A stretch of DNA of 64,000 bases from Mycocentrospora acerina (Eukaryota; Ascomycota; Dothideomycetes; Pleosporales), in contig JAKUHH010000284.1 of assembly GCA_022701365.1 (NCBI GenBank), positions 930,001 through 994,000 of the forward strand, written 5' to 3'. Every line of letters starts with the position of its first letter. Position 1 is the stretch's first letter. This document shows, piece after piece, positions 1 through 11,241 of the stretch. Both the position numbers and the translations under genes were made by a program. The notes beneath the pieces are model-generated. The model did no database searches. It saw nothing but the letters and a program-made list of their open reading frames with translations, and was not told the origin of the DNA.

Positions 1-2390
1 TATCTCTCCTAGTAGTCTTCCTGTTCCTATAGCTTATCTTACTATATAATATCTAAGGTAATAGTTTTAGCAGAAACAGTTTAGTTAAAAGTTATAAAAA
101 TTAGTAAAGCAGGATTATAAACAGCAAGATAGCAACCTAGCTAGATAATCTAAGAGTAGTCTGTATCTAACTATAGTTTAAAATGTTTTATCTATTTAAT
201 TCTAATAATTTAGTCTTATAAGCTAAGATCTACTATTATAAATAAGCAGTTGTAGATCTTTCTTCTATTAATAATTAGATATAAACAGATATACTAAGTT
301 ACTAGAGAAGAGATTTAGTCTTAAAAACCCTTAACTATAACCTAGAAGAGTAGCTTTTAGATAAGAGTCTAAAGAGCTAATAAAATAAAAGTAGTAATTT
401 TTAAATTTAAAAAAAGATAACCTTAGGCACTAGTGTTAATTAAGAAGTGTAATTAGACCCTTAGACTCTTAGAGCAAAGAATAGAAGAAAAAAAGAAATA
501 TAGTCCCCTAAACAGATTTAAAAGACTAAAATTAGAAAAGTTATAATAGTTTAAGCCTAAAAAGAAAGGTTCTCTTAGGTGTCTTTATTTCCTGTCTAAT
601 CTTTATCTTTATTAAGGTCTTCTCTTACCTCCTCTAATTCTTTGCCTAGTTCTTTAAACTTAATCTTCTATACTTAAGGCAAAGGACACTTACTTAAGAA
701 GTGTCTTAGTTTGCTATAGTTATAGCAGTTGCCTAGAGTTAGGTCTCTTGCAGGACTTAAAGTCTTAGATATAAGCTAAAGTATAAGTAAAGGTTAGAGT
801 TAAGTTAAGATATAAGGGTCTACTTATTAGTATAAGTTATAGGTTGTCCTTAGTAGGGACCTCTAAACTAGTCTTAAATAAGATTAGCCTAATTTATGTG
901 TTATACAGGTTATAGTCCCTGTAGTTAGGACTAAAGGATAGTTCCTTTATTCTATATTAAACACTGTTAGGTGTTTAACTATAAGCTTAAAGGAGTTATT
1001 CTATTATTACTTAAAACTAAGGCTAAGCATCTGCAAGGTTAGTGTAATCTTAGTCTATAAGTAGTAAAACTATTCTAATCTAGGTACTTATCTCCTAATA
1101 GCAGCACTAAGGAACTGTGCTTTAAAGGTAGAGAAGGTTTCTGTCTTATCTATATAGAGTTTATTAAAAGCAGCTTAACTCTTAGCTCTCTTATTTCCTA
1201 TAACAAAATAAGACTTAAGCAGGTTAATTATATCTTCTGCAATCTTAAAATAATTTAATAAGGTATTAGATAGGTATTAGGGCTCTAGGTACTCTTTAGC
1301 TAGGCTAGAAGTATGCCCCTAAACTAATGCTATACATGCGCGCTTACTCTAATAGTAGTCTACATTAATCTCTAATTAGTCTTAGATAGAGGCTTGCTAT
1401 TAGTAAAAGGTTAGGTTATAACTATTTTCTAGGATGTTAATAGACAGTGTTCTTTTAGATAGTTTTGTGTGTATAGTATTATTAATTAAAATCTTAGACT
1501 AGAACCTTAGGGGTGCAGGTTGTTCTAAGGGAGTTAGAGGTAATTTAGTGCTAAGTAAAGGATAATCTAGAGGAACTGTTACTTGTTAGAGATCCTCTTT
1601 TAGTTTAAGGTTTTTAGCCTTAAGCTAGGCAATTAGTAGGGCTAAGTCCTCTAATTATCGCGCTAAATTAGGTAGGGGTTCTGTGCTAGTTTGTACTAGC
1701 TTAGAGGTTAGAGTAAGATTAGACGTCTCTACTGCTACCTTTAAGGTTAAGCCTTAAGTTTATCTTAAATGTTAAACTTATTCCTTTAAACTAGGTGTAA
1801 TAGGGCTAGACATTATTTTAGGTCTAATTCTAGTAGGTTATTAGTAGTCTCTAAGTTTCTACCTTAGTGCAATCTTATATAACTTTTCTAAAGTAATCCT
1901 AATACTATAGTTAAGGAAGGTCTAAACCTAAAGGCTTTAGTTATTAGGAGATTATAGAGATCCTAGCTGTAACAAAATGCTAGATATAATAGTATAGTCT
2001 AAATTAGTTCTAAATTAGATAGGGCTTAGACGTAATCTAAACAAAACAAGTAGCAATATTATTTAAAGGCTGTTACTAGCTAGGACAAGTTTTTCTGTAT
2101 AATGTAATAACGCAGGTAAGAAGAGAAAGATCTAAATAGGGTCTAAAGTGTCTACTACTAGGCATATAGGAGTGCTAGGACTAGAGGGTAAACTAAGATA
2201 CTATTCTCTACACCTATAGGTCTTGTACAAAAGGATACAGAAAAACTACTCTACTAAGCTACACAGACTACCCCCCTTTATATATCCCTTCCTAGGGTTG
2301 CTATCTAAGGTGAGTACAAATCGGGTGGCTATCAGATAGGTGTCGGTTGACTCAGGGGTAATGATCGGATGTGACGTTGTGAACGTTACA
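1..2390 (-). mobile_element. Partial Ty3/Gypsy LTR retrotransposon, 5' part, RIP-degenerated
   Basis: This stretch aligns along its length with 8089-10466, the 5' part of the complete element described below, so it is a second copy cut by the window edge. It has the same minus orientation: its LTR (2103-2390) is the 5' LTR and the gag-like region lies to the left. On the minus strand around 735-660 a degenerate zinc-knuckle can be read (CYNYSKLRHFLSKCP, with Tyr where the second Cys is expected), matching the same place near 8825-8760 in the other copy. Every frame is broken, almost always by TAG or TAA, and CA is depleted in favour of TA, the pattern left by repeat-induced point mutation. 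No intact gene remains. Confidence 0.85.
2103..2390 (-). repeat. LTR copy A (5' LTR of the left partial element)
   Basis: This 288-bp block begins TGTAATAACGCAGG and ends GAACGTTACA, so its ends are the TG...CA inverted pair usual for LTRs. It aligns with 3085-3371 and 10180-10466. The right third (about 2300-2390) retains more C and G than the rest and appears little touched by RIP. Confidence 0.88.
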
Positions 2391-3084
2391 ACATGCTTCT
2401 TTAATTTTTTAAAGTAACTAGAAAACAGCACTACTATAGTACTTCTAATGTTATTATAGATTAAAAGCTTTACTAGACTTTTTATACTTCTTCTTAATAA
2501 TAAGTACTTTTTAAAGTCCTTAGTTTTAAAGCTTAAGAAGCTTATTTTAAGCCTAAAAGTAGTAAAGTGTTTAACTAAGCTTTTTAGCTTTTTTTATATT
2601 TTTATTAGCTACTACTTTATATAATAGCCTTTCTAAATTTCTCTAATTAGACTTAATTAGTAGTAAGTTAATTAGTAACTCCTACTTATCTTAAGTAAAT
2701 TATGTAAGTAATTTAGCTAGTTTATATAGTAAGATACTTATTTCTTAAAAGAGTATCTCTAAGCTCTCTAGAACAGAGGCAAGAAGTTACTTTTTTTAAC
2801 TAAGAGAAGCCCTTAGCTATTGTAAAGGTAAATTAAGAGCTCCTTTAAGTATACTATTAAGAGAGGCTTAAATATAGCTATATTAAGTAGCTAGAGTATG
2901 TAGGTTAAGTAAAGAGGAAAGATAGTAATAAGAATCCTTCTCTTACTACAGAAGTCTAAGAAATCTATAGAAATATAAGATCTATAGCTATTAAGAATAA
3001 GTAACTTTTAAGATTTCTCTGCCTTTACTTTAGTGTAGCAATTAAATACCTGCTTAAGCTAGGCAAGGCCTATGTTATTATTAG
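2391..3084 (-). pseudogene. Fot1/pogo-type DDE transposase relic, C-terminal half
   Basis: The minus-strand translation, ignoring stops, gives a DDE-superfamily signature of Fot1/pogo elements: a segment reading ITIFPLYLTYIL-PLNIAIFKPL corresponds to the family pattern V-x-PPH-T-x-x-LQPLD-V-x-x-F-x-PL. The gene continues beyond the retrotransposon at 10472 to about 11150, so the LTR element split it. All stops are TAG/TAA. Terminal inverted repeats of this DNA transposon were not identified. Confidence 0.7.
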
Positions 3085-3371
3085 TGTAACGACGCAGGTT
3101 ATAAGAGAGTGATCCGAATGGGGTCTGAAGTGTCCACTACTAGGCATATGGGAGTGCTAGGACTAGAGGGTAAACTAAAGATACTATTCTCTACACCTAT
3201 AGGTCTTGTATAAAAGGATACAGAAAAACTACTCTATAAAGCTACATAGACTGCCCTCTTATATATCTGTTCCTGTAGTTGCTATCTAGGGCAAGTACAA
3301 ATTAGGTAGCTATTAGATAGGTATTAGTTAACTTAGGGGTAATAATAGGATGTAACATTGTAAACGTTACA
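3085..3371 (-). repeat. LTR copy B (3' LTR of the complete element)
   Basis: It begins TGTAACGACGCAGG and ends AACGTTACA and is preceded by ATTAG. Its left third (about 3085-3170) keeps ancestral-looking C/G bases, while its right third is heavily C-to-T/G-to-A changed, the reverse of copies A and C. Confidence 0.92.
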
Positions 3372-3638
3372 CTACCCCCCCCCCCTCTGTATAAGCAGAA
3401 AGTCCCTTTCTGCAGAGTTGTCTTTTGTTAGTGTAGAGGAGAGAGAAGAGGTAGGGTAGAGTTTAGCTAGCGTCTAGGTTTCTTTCTTTTGTCCCTGCGC
3501 AACCTTTTTGTCTGAAGTTTGTGTTACTTTACCTCTTTGCCTTTTTACATAGTGCAAGTTCTTATCCTATCTAATTACATTCCTTTTTATGTTTAACTCT
3601 TATTTGCAACCTACTGTAGGGTAATATTTAACAATGTT

Positions 3639-4655
3639 TTGTCTTTTACTTTAAGAAAATTTTTCTTAGTTGTTGCCCTAACAATTATCTCTTTTACCTT
3701 AAGACAGGTTCTTATATATAGAGGCTTTCTCTCTAAAATCTTAATCTCTTTAGCAGTTAGGCTTAACATTTTTTGTACGTGCCCTTTGTTAAGCCTTTTT
3801 AGTAGTGTTTTGCTGATAAGTATAGCAAAACTACAACCACAACCACAACTACAACTGCAGTAGCAGCAGCAGCAACAGCAACAACAGCACTAGCACTAGC
3901 AGCAGTACTAGCACTAGCACTAGCACCACACTAGTACTAGCACTAGCACTAGCACCTGCCCCTATGCTGATCCCCATCCCCCTTGGTGCCCTCCTGGTGG
4001 CCTTCTAGGTCATCTGCATGCAGTGCGTGTAGGCTGTTGCCTGCAGGCAATTAGTTAAGTTTGTGTTTTATTTAGAGGGGTTAAAGAAATACTGCTATTA
4101 CACAAAGCAGAATAAGAAGTGCAATTTAGTAAGTATCTGTATCCTGTCCTCTAGTCTTTAGTGCTAATTCTTTAATAAGTGCTGTTATATATTAGACCTA
4201 AGTTTAGGTCCTTCTAGCAGGCCTTAAACTTATAGAGTAACTCTGTCTATAGCAGTGTTAACAACAAGGAGGAGATAGATATAGTTAGGGAGCTTGCTGC
4301 TAAGGCAGCCTATTAGCTAGTAATGTGTGTGCAGGTAGCTAGCTCTTAGGTTACTAGCATAACTACAGCAGAGGTTATGCTTACGCATTAGTAGTTAATA
4401 GGGAAGGAGGTTTAGTCCTTGCAGGCAGAGTTAGGGGAGATTTAGGGGGTAGTAGTAGGCTTAAGGGGGATAATAGAGGAGATAGCAGTAAGGATAGTAG
4501 AGATAGCAGCAGCGTTAGTAAAGGGGGGTAGAGGTAGTAGTAGTAAGGTAGCTGTTAGGGGGAAGGTTAGTAGAGGCAGTAATAATATAGTAAGGTCTCT
4601 AGGCAAAAGCAAGCTAACAGAGTTCAGCAAGGACGCAGCAATAAGTAGCGCCTAA
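3639..4655 (+). pseudogene. Extra ORF on the opposite strand inside the retrotransposon
   Basis: One plus-strand frame can be followed from about 3639 to a TAA at 4653-4655, interrupted only by TAG and TAA, all explainable by RIP. It runs through a Gln/His-rich tract (3841-3925), a TSTSTST stretch, a Cys/Pro/His-rich patch (CPYADPHPPWCPPGG, from 3957), and a helical, Val/Ile/Glu-rich C-terminal part (about 4440-4650) ending in a Lys/Arg/Ser-rich segment. It runs antisense to pol, between the integrase region and the 3' LTR, and is visibly less mutated than pol. I do not recognise the family. It may be an accessory ORF of the element. Confidence 0.5.
3833..3960. repeat. CAG/CAR-type trinucleotide-rich tract
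   Basis: Alternating CAG, CAA, TAG, CAC and ACTAGC units form a low-complexity tract. In the plus-strand frame described above it reads as poly-Gln/His with TAG in place of some CAG codons, which suggests that it was an expressed Gln/His tract before RIP. Confidence 0.75.
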
Positions 4656-7600
4656 ACTATGTCTAAATTAGGTCTGTTAGCTTATGTATACTATATGTAT
4701 TTATAAATAGGAATTGTAATCCCTAACTTAATTATCTTTTAAATATAACATATCTTCTACTCTGTCTTCTTAGGCCTATAACTAGCTCCTTAGTCCCTAT
4801 AGCAGGCCTAGCTTTTTTAGATACTTCTTATAGAAAGCCCTTAACTTATAGGGGAATCTAATAAAATTTAAAGCTTTATACTAAATAAGGTCTAGGTTAT
4901 GTCTAACCTAGCTAACTTAATATTTTAGTGTAGATTAATGCACTTTACTAGCAAGTATCTCTTCTACTTCTTACTCTTCTATACTATAAATTAGGCTTCT
5001 AAAGGGCTTTAGTGCTTCTTATTTTAGTAAGAGATCTTAAGGATCTTTACATAAGATACTTAGTAAGAAGACATTGTAGATAAGGGAACCTAAGGGTAAC
5101 TTTAACTAATATAAGTAGCTAACTTGCTCTAGTACCTTAAAGGGTCCTTCCTATTATGCAGATAGCTTTTAGCTAGGCCTTGTATTAGTTAGGTTTTTAG
5201 TAGATAGATACACTATATCTCTAACTTGCTAATCTACTAGTTATTAGTGCTTATTAACTACAGCTTGCATTTAGGCTTAGGCCCTTTCTATGTTGTCTTT
5301 AGCTTATTGCTATGTATTGTGTATGCAGATTATTAATGCAAGAGTGTCTTAGTAGTTAATTTTATTAAATTATTTAGCAGAGGGTATAGAGCTCTTTTAA
5401 TTCTAACTCTGTTTTAGTTTACTGCTAAAGAAGAGCTAATACAAGGCTATTCTAATAGCACTGTAGAGAAGAGTTATCTAAGTATAGTTAATTAGAGGTA
5501 AGAGGTTACTCTAGTTATCTTAGTAGAAGGATACAAAGGGCTGCAGTCTCTAATTAATATATTTATTTATAATCTCTGTTTAGCTGTCTGTTTCCTTATA
5601 ATAGGCAGTAGAGAGTTTAACTTTTACACCTATAATTTAGCAGAATTCTAACTAGAAACTAGAGACAAATTAAAGGCTATAGTTAGATATAACTATATCT
5701 AGGGTATATCTAAAACAGTATACCTATTAAATAAACAGGTTTACTATGCCTTAGGCGTTAATTATCTTATAACATAGAATAGTAATAGCTTGTTTAGACA
5801 ATTAATTAATAATTACTATAATCTAGTTATACCTAGCTTAATCCTTTAAGAAATCCTTAAAATTAATGCACAGGTGCTGCATTAGTCTTTTAAGGATAAG
5901 TAACAGGTGCAGGTAACTTAAGAGACAGGACTGCCTTAGATAACCTCTATAATAAGTAACACAGTTTTGCATATACTATTAACAACTAGCCTTTATACCT
6001 TTCTAATAGTACTGTTAGGCTAGTAACTAATAAGTCTTCTTAGAGCTAGAGTGTGCTGTAGAGATTTAATTATATACCTTGTAAATAAGCTAGGTACATA
6101 AGAAAGAATCTCTAGACAAGCAGAGTTAGTCTTAGTAGAGCAAGAGTCTGTTACTAATCTAATAGTTGTCTAGTAGCTTTGCTTATTATTCTTTAAAGGC
6201 TAACTAATTTTTATAAAAAACTATATCTACTAGTTCTAGAGAGTTAAAATCTATAGGGGTTATATTAGGGAGTAAGGTATTAATAGACACTATCTATTAA
6301 ACTTAAGTTTAGAGGTAGGTTTAGGCTAGATTAGTATTAATTTAGCTATAAAGATAATAGGGTCTAAGTAAGACTTATAATTAATTATCTTCTTAGGCAG
6401 ACTTTAACTAGCTTAGATCCTGTTCTTGTTAGCTAAGGATATTAGCTCTCTTATTGTTCTTGCCTAGTATATACTTAATTTAGAAATTAAAGAAGGCTAA
6501 GGCCTTAGACTATTATGCTTATCTAGTGTTAAGTACCTTAGTAGTTATAAAGTATTCTAAGGCATAATAGTCTAAAAAGACTAGGACTTAAGTCTAAATA
6601 GATATTAGTTTAGCTTTCTATTTTAAAAAGGCTTATAGAATAGCAAAAAGTTCCTTATTATATATTTCTTAGTTAAGCTTAGCTCTAGATAGGACCTTGC
6701 TATAGAAAGCAATAGAGTACTATTTCTTATTAGGGTGTTTTTATAATAAGACTCTTACTACTATGCTATTAGACATGTCTATTTTAATCTTAGTGTTATA
6801 GTTAGGCTTAAAGTAGCATAGAGTTAGTATAGCTAAAAGAGCAGTCTTAAAGAGGTAGAAGGCCTCTTTGCACTCTAGAGTCTATATAAATAGTATTTTA
6901 AGGCTCTGCAATGTAATAAAGGGTTTTGTAACTTAGGAAAAACTAGTAATAAATTAACAGTAGAAACCTGTAAAGCCTAGGAAGGACTTTATACCTATAA
7001 TAGTAGTAGGTTTTTCTTAGTTCTTTAAAGTTTCTACTTTTTCTAGGTTAACCTTAATACCTTTATTAGTTAATATATATCTAAGGTACTTTATACAGGT
7101 AATGTAGAACTTGCTTTTCTTAATATCTACCTAGAGGCTAGCAGCACACAGTCTTTCTAGTACCTGCTTTATATGCTATTTATAGGTAATAGGGTCCTCT
7201 AAATAGATTAAGATGTTGTCTAGATAAGCAATATAAAAATTATCTAGAAAGTTAATTAACATATTATTTATATACTATTAGTAGGTTGCAGGGCTGTTGC
7301 AGAGGCTAAAAGGTAGTACCTTATATTTATATATCCTATAATAGGTCTAAAAGGTAGTATACTCTTTAGAGTCTAGGTCTATATAGATGCAGTTAAACAC
7401 AGAATAAATATTAAACTTAGTAAAGATCTTAGCCTTTAAAGAGTAGGCTAAAAGCTTATCTATGCAGGGAATTAGATAAATATCTTTATAAGTAAGGTTA
7501 TTTAGTTTGTAGTAGTCTACATAAATTTAGAGGTCCCTGTTAGCCTTCTAAATACATAGGATAAAAGATGTAAAAGGGCTCTAGCTATATTTAATCTAAC

Positions 7601-10179
7601 TTTTTTATAGGTTTTCTTAGATATAGTGCTTAGTTACTTCTAGCTCTTCTATATTCTGCTTATATAAGAGGCTATAGCTATTTAGTAGAGGTTTAGTTAG
7701 TATAATCTTATAGTTATACAGTTAGAAGTCTAAAAGAACTTCTGCAGCAGTCTTACTAAAGATATCTTAGAAAGAGTAGTAATAAAGTAGTAATTAGTCC
7801 TGTATTAGGGCTGTATTATTAGAGTTATCTTCTAGCCTCTTCTTATCTAAAATTTAATTAATTTTATAAAAGCTAGTAGTAAAGAATTTATTTTCTTAGC
7901 GTTTTATATTAAAGTAGAAAGTGTTAGCAGAAATAAGAGTAATATAAAAAGCAGGTTTAGTAGGAACAAGTTTAAGTAGAGGTTAGAAAGATTTTAGTGT
8001 TAGATCTTATGTAATAAGGGGCAAGAACTTCTAACTCTTTAAGAGCTAAAGCATGCTATAAATCCTATAGATAGCTGTTGTTATGCTGTGTCTCTCTTAG
8101 TAGTCTTCTTATTTCTATAGCTTATCTTGCTGTGTAATATCTAAAGTAACAGTTTTAGCAGGAATAATTTAGTTAAGAGTTATAAAGATTAGTAGAGCAG
8201 GATTATAAACAGCAAAATAGCAACCTAGCTAGATAATCTAAGAGGAGTCTGTTTCTAACTGTAGTTTAAAACATTTTATCTATTTAATTCTAATAATGCA
8301 ATCTTGTAAGCTAAGATCTACTATTATAAATAAGCAGTTGTAAATCTTCTTTCTATTAATAATTAGATATAAATAAATATACTAAGTTACTAAGGAAGAG
8401 ATTTAGTCTTAGAAACTCTTAACTGTAACCTAAAAGAGTAGCTTTTAGATAGGAGTTTAAAGGGCTAATAAAACAGAAGTAGTAATTTTTAAATTTAAGA
8501 AAAAATAACCTTAAGCACTAGTATTAATTAAGAAGTATAATTAGACCCTAAGGCCTTTAGCATAGAGAATAGAAGGAAAAAGGAAATATAGTCCTATAAA
8601 CAGATTTAAGAGACTAAGATTAGAAAGGTTATAATAGTTTAGGCCTAAGAAGGAAGGTCCTCTTAGGCGTCTCTATTTCTTGTCTAATTCTTATCTTTAT
8701 CTAGGTCTTCTCTTACCTCCTCTAATTCTTTACCTAGTTCTTTAAACTTAATCTTCTGTACTTAAGGTAAAGAACACTTATTTAAGAAGTTCCCTAGTTT
8801 ACTATAGTTATAGCAGTTGCCTAGAGTTAGGTCTCTTGCAAGACTTAGAGTCTTAGATATAGGCTAAAAAGCAAGTAAAAGTTAGAGTTAAGTTAGGATA
8901 TAAAGGTCTACTTATTAGTATAAGTTATAGGTTGTTCTTAGTAAGGACCTCTAAACTAGTCTTAAATAAGATTAGCTTAATTTATATATTGTACAGGTTA
9001 TAGTCCCTGCAGTTAAGACTAAAAGATAGTTCTTTTATTCTATATTAAATACTATTAGGTGTTTAACTATAAGCTTAAAAGAGTTATTCTATTATTACTT
9101 AAAACTAAAGCTAGGCATCTGCAAGGTTAGTATAATCTTAGTCTATAAGTAGTAAAACTATTCTAATCTAAGTACTTGTCTCCTAATAGCAGCACTAAGG
9201 AACTGTACTTTAAAAGTAGAGGAGGTTTCTGTCTTATCTATATAGAGTTTATTAAAAGTAGCTTAACTCTTAGCTCTCTTATTTCTTGTAACAAAATAGG
9301 ACTTAAGCAGGTTAATTATATCTTCTATAATCTTAAAACAATCTAATAAGGTATTAGATAGGTATTAGGGCTCTAGGTACTCTTTAGCTAGGCTAGAAGT
9401 ATGTCCCTAGACTAATGCTATGCAGGCGCGCTTACTCTAATAGTAGTCTGCATTAATCTCTAATTAGTCCTAGATTAAGGCTTGCTATTAGCAAAAGGTT
9501 AAGTTGCAACTATTATTAAAGATATTAATAGATAGTGTTTTTTTAGATAGTTTTGTGCATATAGTATTATTAATTAAAATCTTAGACTAGAACCTTAAGG
9601 GTTAAGGTTGTTCTAAGGGAGTTAGTAGTAATTTAGTGCTAAGTAGGGGATAGTCTAGGGCAATTGTAGCTTGCTATAGTTCCTAGATTTCTGCATAAAG
9701 CTAGTCTACTAGTTAAGCTAAGTTCTCCTTTCCTTAGTCTAAATCTAGTATAGGTTCTGCACTAGTTTTTACTAGATTAGGGGATAGAGTAGGATTAGAT
9801 GCCTCTACTGTTACCTTTAAGGTTAAACCTTAAGTATATACTAATCTTTAAGTTAGTTCCTTTAAACTTAGAGTAATAGTAGCAGACATTAGAGTTAGGT
9901 CTAATTCTGCTAGGTTCTTAGTAGTCTCTAAGTTTCTACCTTAGCGCAATCCTACGCAGCTATTCTAAAGTAATCCTAACATAGTAGTCTAGGAAGTTCT
10001 AAACCTAAAGGCTTTAGTTATTAAGAGATTATAGAGATCTTAGCTGTAACAAAATGCTAGATATAATAGTATAGTCTAAATTAGTTCTAAATTAGATAAG
10101 GCTTAGGCATAATCTAAATAAAACAAGTAGTAATATTATTTAGAGGCTGTTACTAGCTAGGATAAGTTTTTCTGTATAA

Positions 10180-10466
10180 TGTAATAACACAGGTTATAAG
10201 AGAGTAATCTAAATAGGGTCTAAAGTGTCTACTACTAGGCATATAGGAGTGCTAGGACTAGAGAGTAAACTAAAGATACTATTCTCTACACCTATAGGTC
10301 TTATACAAAAGGATACAGAAAAACTACTCTATAAAGCTACATAGACTGCCCTCTTATATATCTGTTCCTGTAGTTGCTATCTAGGGCGAGTACAAATCGG
10401 GTAGCTTTTGGATGGGTGTCAGTTGACTCAGGGGTAATGATAGGATGTGACGTTGTGAACGTTACA
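10180..10466 (-). repeat. LTR copy C (5' LTR of the complete element)
   Basis: It begins TGTAATAACACAGG and ends GAACGTTACA, followed by the ATTAG target duplicate. On the minus strand it starts TGTAACGTTCACAACG and carries a TATA box (TATATAAGAGGG), consistent with the element's promoter. Its right third (about 10385-10466) is little mutated. Confidence 0.92.
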
Positions 10467-10471
10467 ATTAG

Positions 10472-11150
10472 TCTATCTTAATAGTAATAAGCTAATATAT
10501 ATCTTATGTTTTCTAGCCTTAATTACTTTAACCTAGCTTAACTATATACCCTTATTTATAGACTTAAATATAAGGCTTAGTTGTAGCTTTAATCTATCTG
10601 CATAGATACATGCTATAAGGGTTATCTACTTATATAAGCTATCCTAGATAGCTGCTATAACCTCCTTTTTCTCTTATATACTCTTACTAAACACTTATTT
10701 TAATTATCTAGTAATACTAAGAAGAAAGCTTTTCTTATCTATATTATATATATTGCAAGGCTTAATATTATACTTATTAATTTTCTTACTTATTAGGTTA
10801 AAATATAGCTTATATTTAGACCTTAAGTTAGCCTAGTAGCAATTAATATCTATACTAGTTATCTACTGTAATATAAAATATTGTAAATTCTAGTTAATAA
10901 AGCATATAACTTAGCTATTACTTATAGTCTCTTAAGCTATATATAAAGTAAAATTTTAAATTATCTCTTATGTAAGTAGTAGGCCTTACCTTATAAGGCT
11001 TTCTATATATTCTATAAGCTCCTGCTCTTATTAGAGGTAGAGCTTTTAATATGTATATGTATTAGTTATACGCAATATTTAAACAGCCTAGTGCTTTTAT
11101 AATAGTGTAGATTAATTAATACTATGTTTTTGTGCTATTTTTATATATAT
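10472..11150 (-). pseudogene. Fot1/pogo-type transposase relic, N-terminal and middle part
   Basis: Minus-strand translation through stops gives YNIKPCNIYNIDKKSFLL, matching the Fot1/pogo motif around the first catalytic Asp (I-x-P-E-x-I-x-N-x-D-E-x-G-F), and then a segment corresponding to ITAIECISADG...LPPLIIFKGKN. Its continuation is at 3084-2391, so the two pieces form one gene split by the retrotransposon. All frames are broken. The 5' end toward 11230 is too decayed to delimit. Confidence 0.7.
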
Positions 11151-11241
11151 ATATAAAATATTCTCTATTATTAAGCAATTCTATTTCTTTTAGTGCAGCC
11201 TTAATTAGACTTATATTAGTAGAGTTATAACACGTTGAAGT

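Larger units (their letters stand above)
3085..10466 (-). mobile_element. Complete Ty3/Gypsy LTR retrotransposon, RIP-inactivated
   Basis: Two 287-bp LTRs (3085-3371 and 10180-10466) bound a 6.8-kb interior, and the 5 bp outside each LTR are identical (ATTAG at 3080-3084 and 10467-10471), which fixes the insertion ends. Orientation is minus: a C-run at 3375-3385, a polypurine tract on the minus strand, abuts the left LTR. Each LTR also carries a minus-strand TATATAAGAG box. Reading the minus strand through stops, the order is a gag-like zinc knuckle near 8825-8760, reverse transcriptase near 7560-7130 (IAYLDNILIYLEDP, equivalent to the YLDD-type box), then integrase near 5850-5500 (KLSTAYY-ETDS-TEIINKYI). 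RT before integrase is the Ty3/Gypsy order. Stops are TAG/TAA as expected from C-to-T changes at CA, so the element is dead. Confidence 0.92.

Noticed and set aside
4442..4630. Minus-strand Leu/Pro-rich 62-codon frame in the retroelement
   Set aside because: It is the reverse of the better-supported plus-strand accessory frame and has a biased composition without any motif.
1..11230. CRISPR array or bacterial-type operon structure in the AT-rich block
   Set aside because: The repeats are LTRs and transposon interiors; there is no regular spacer-repeat pattern and the organism is eukaryotic.
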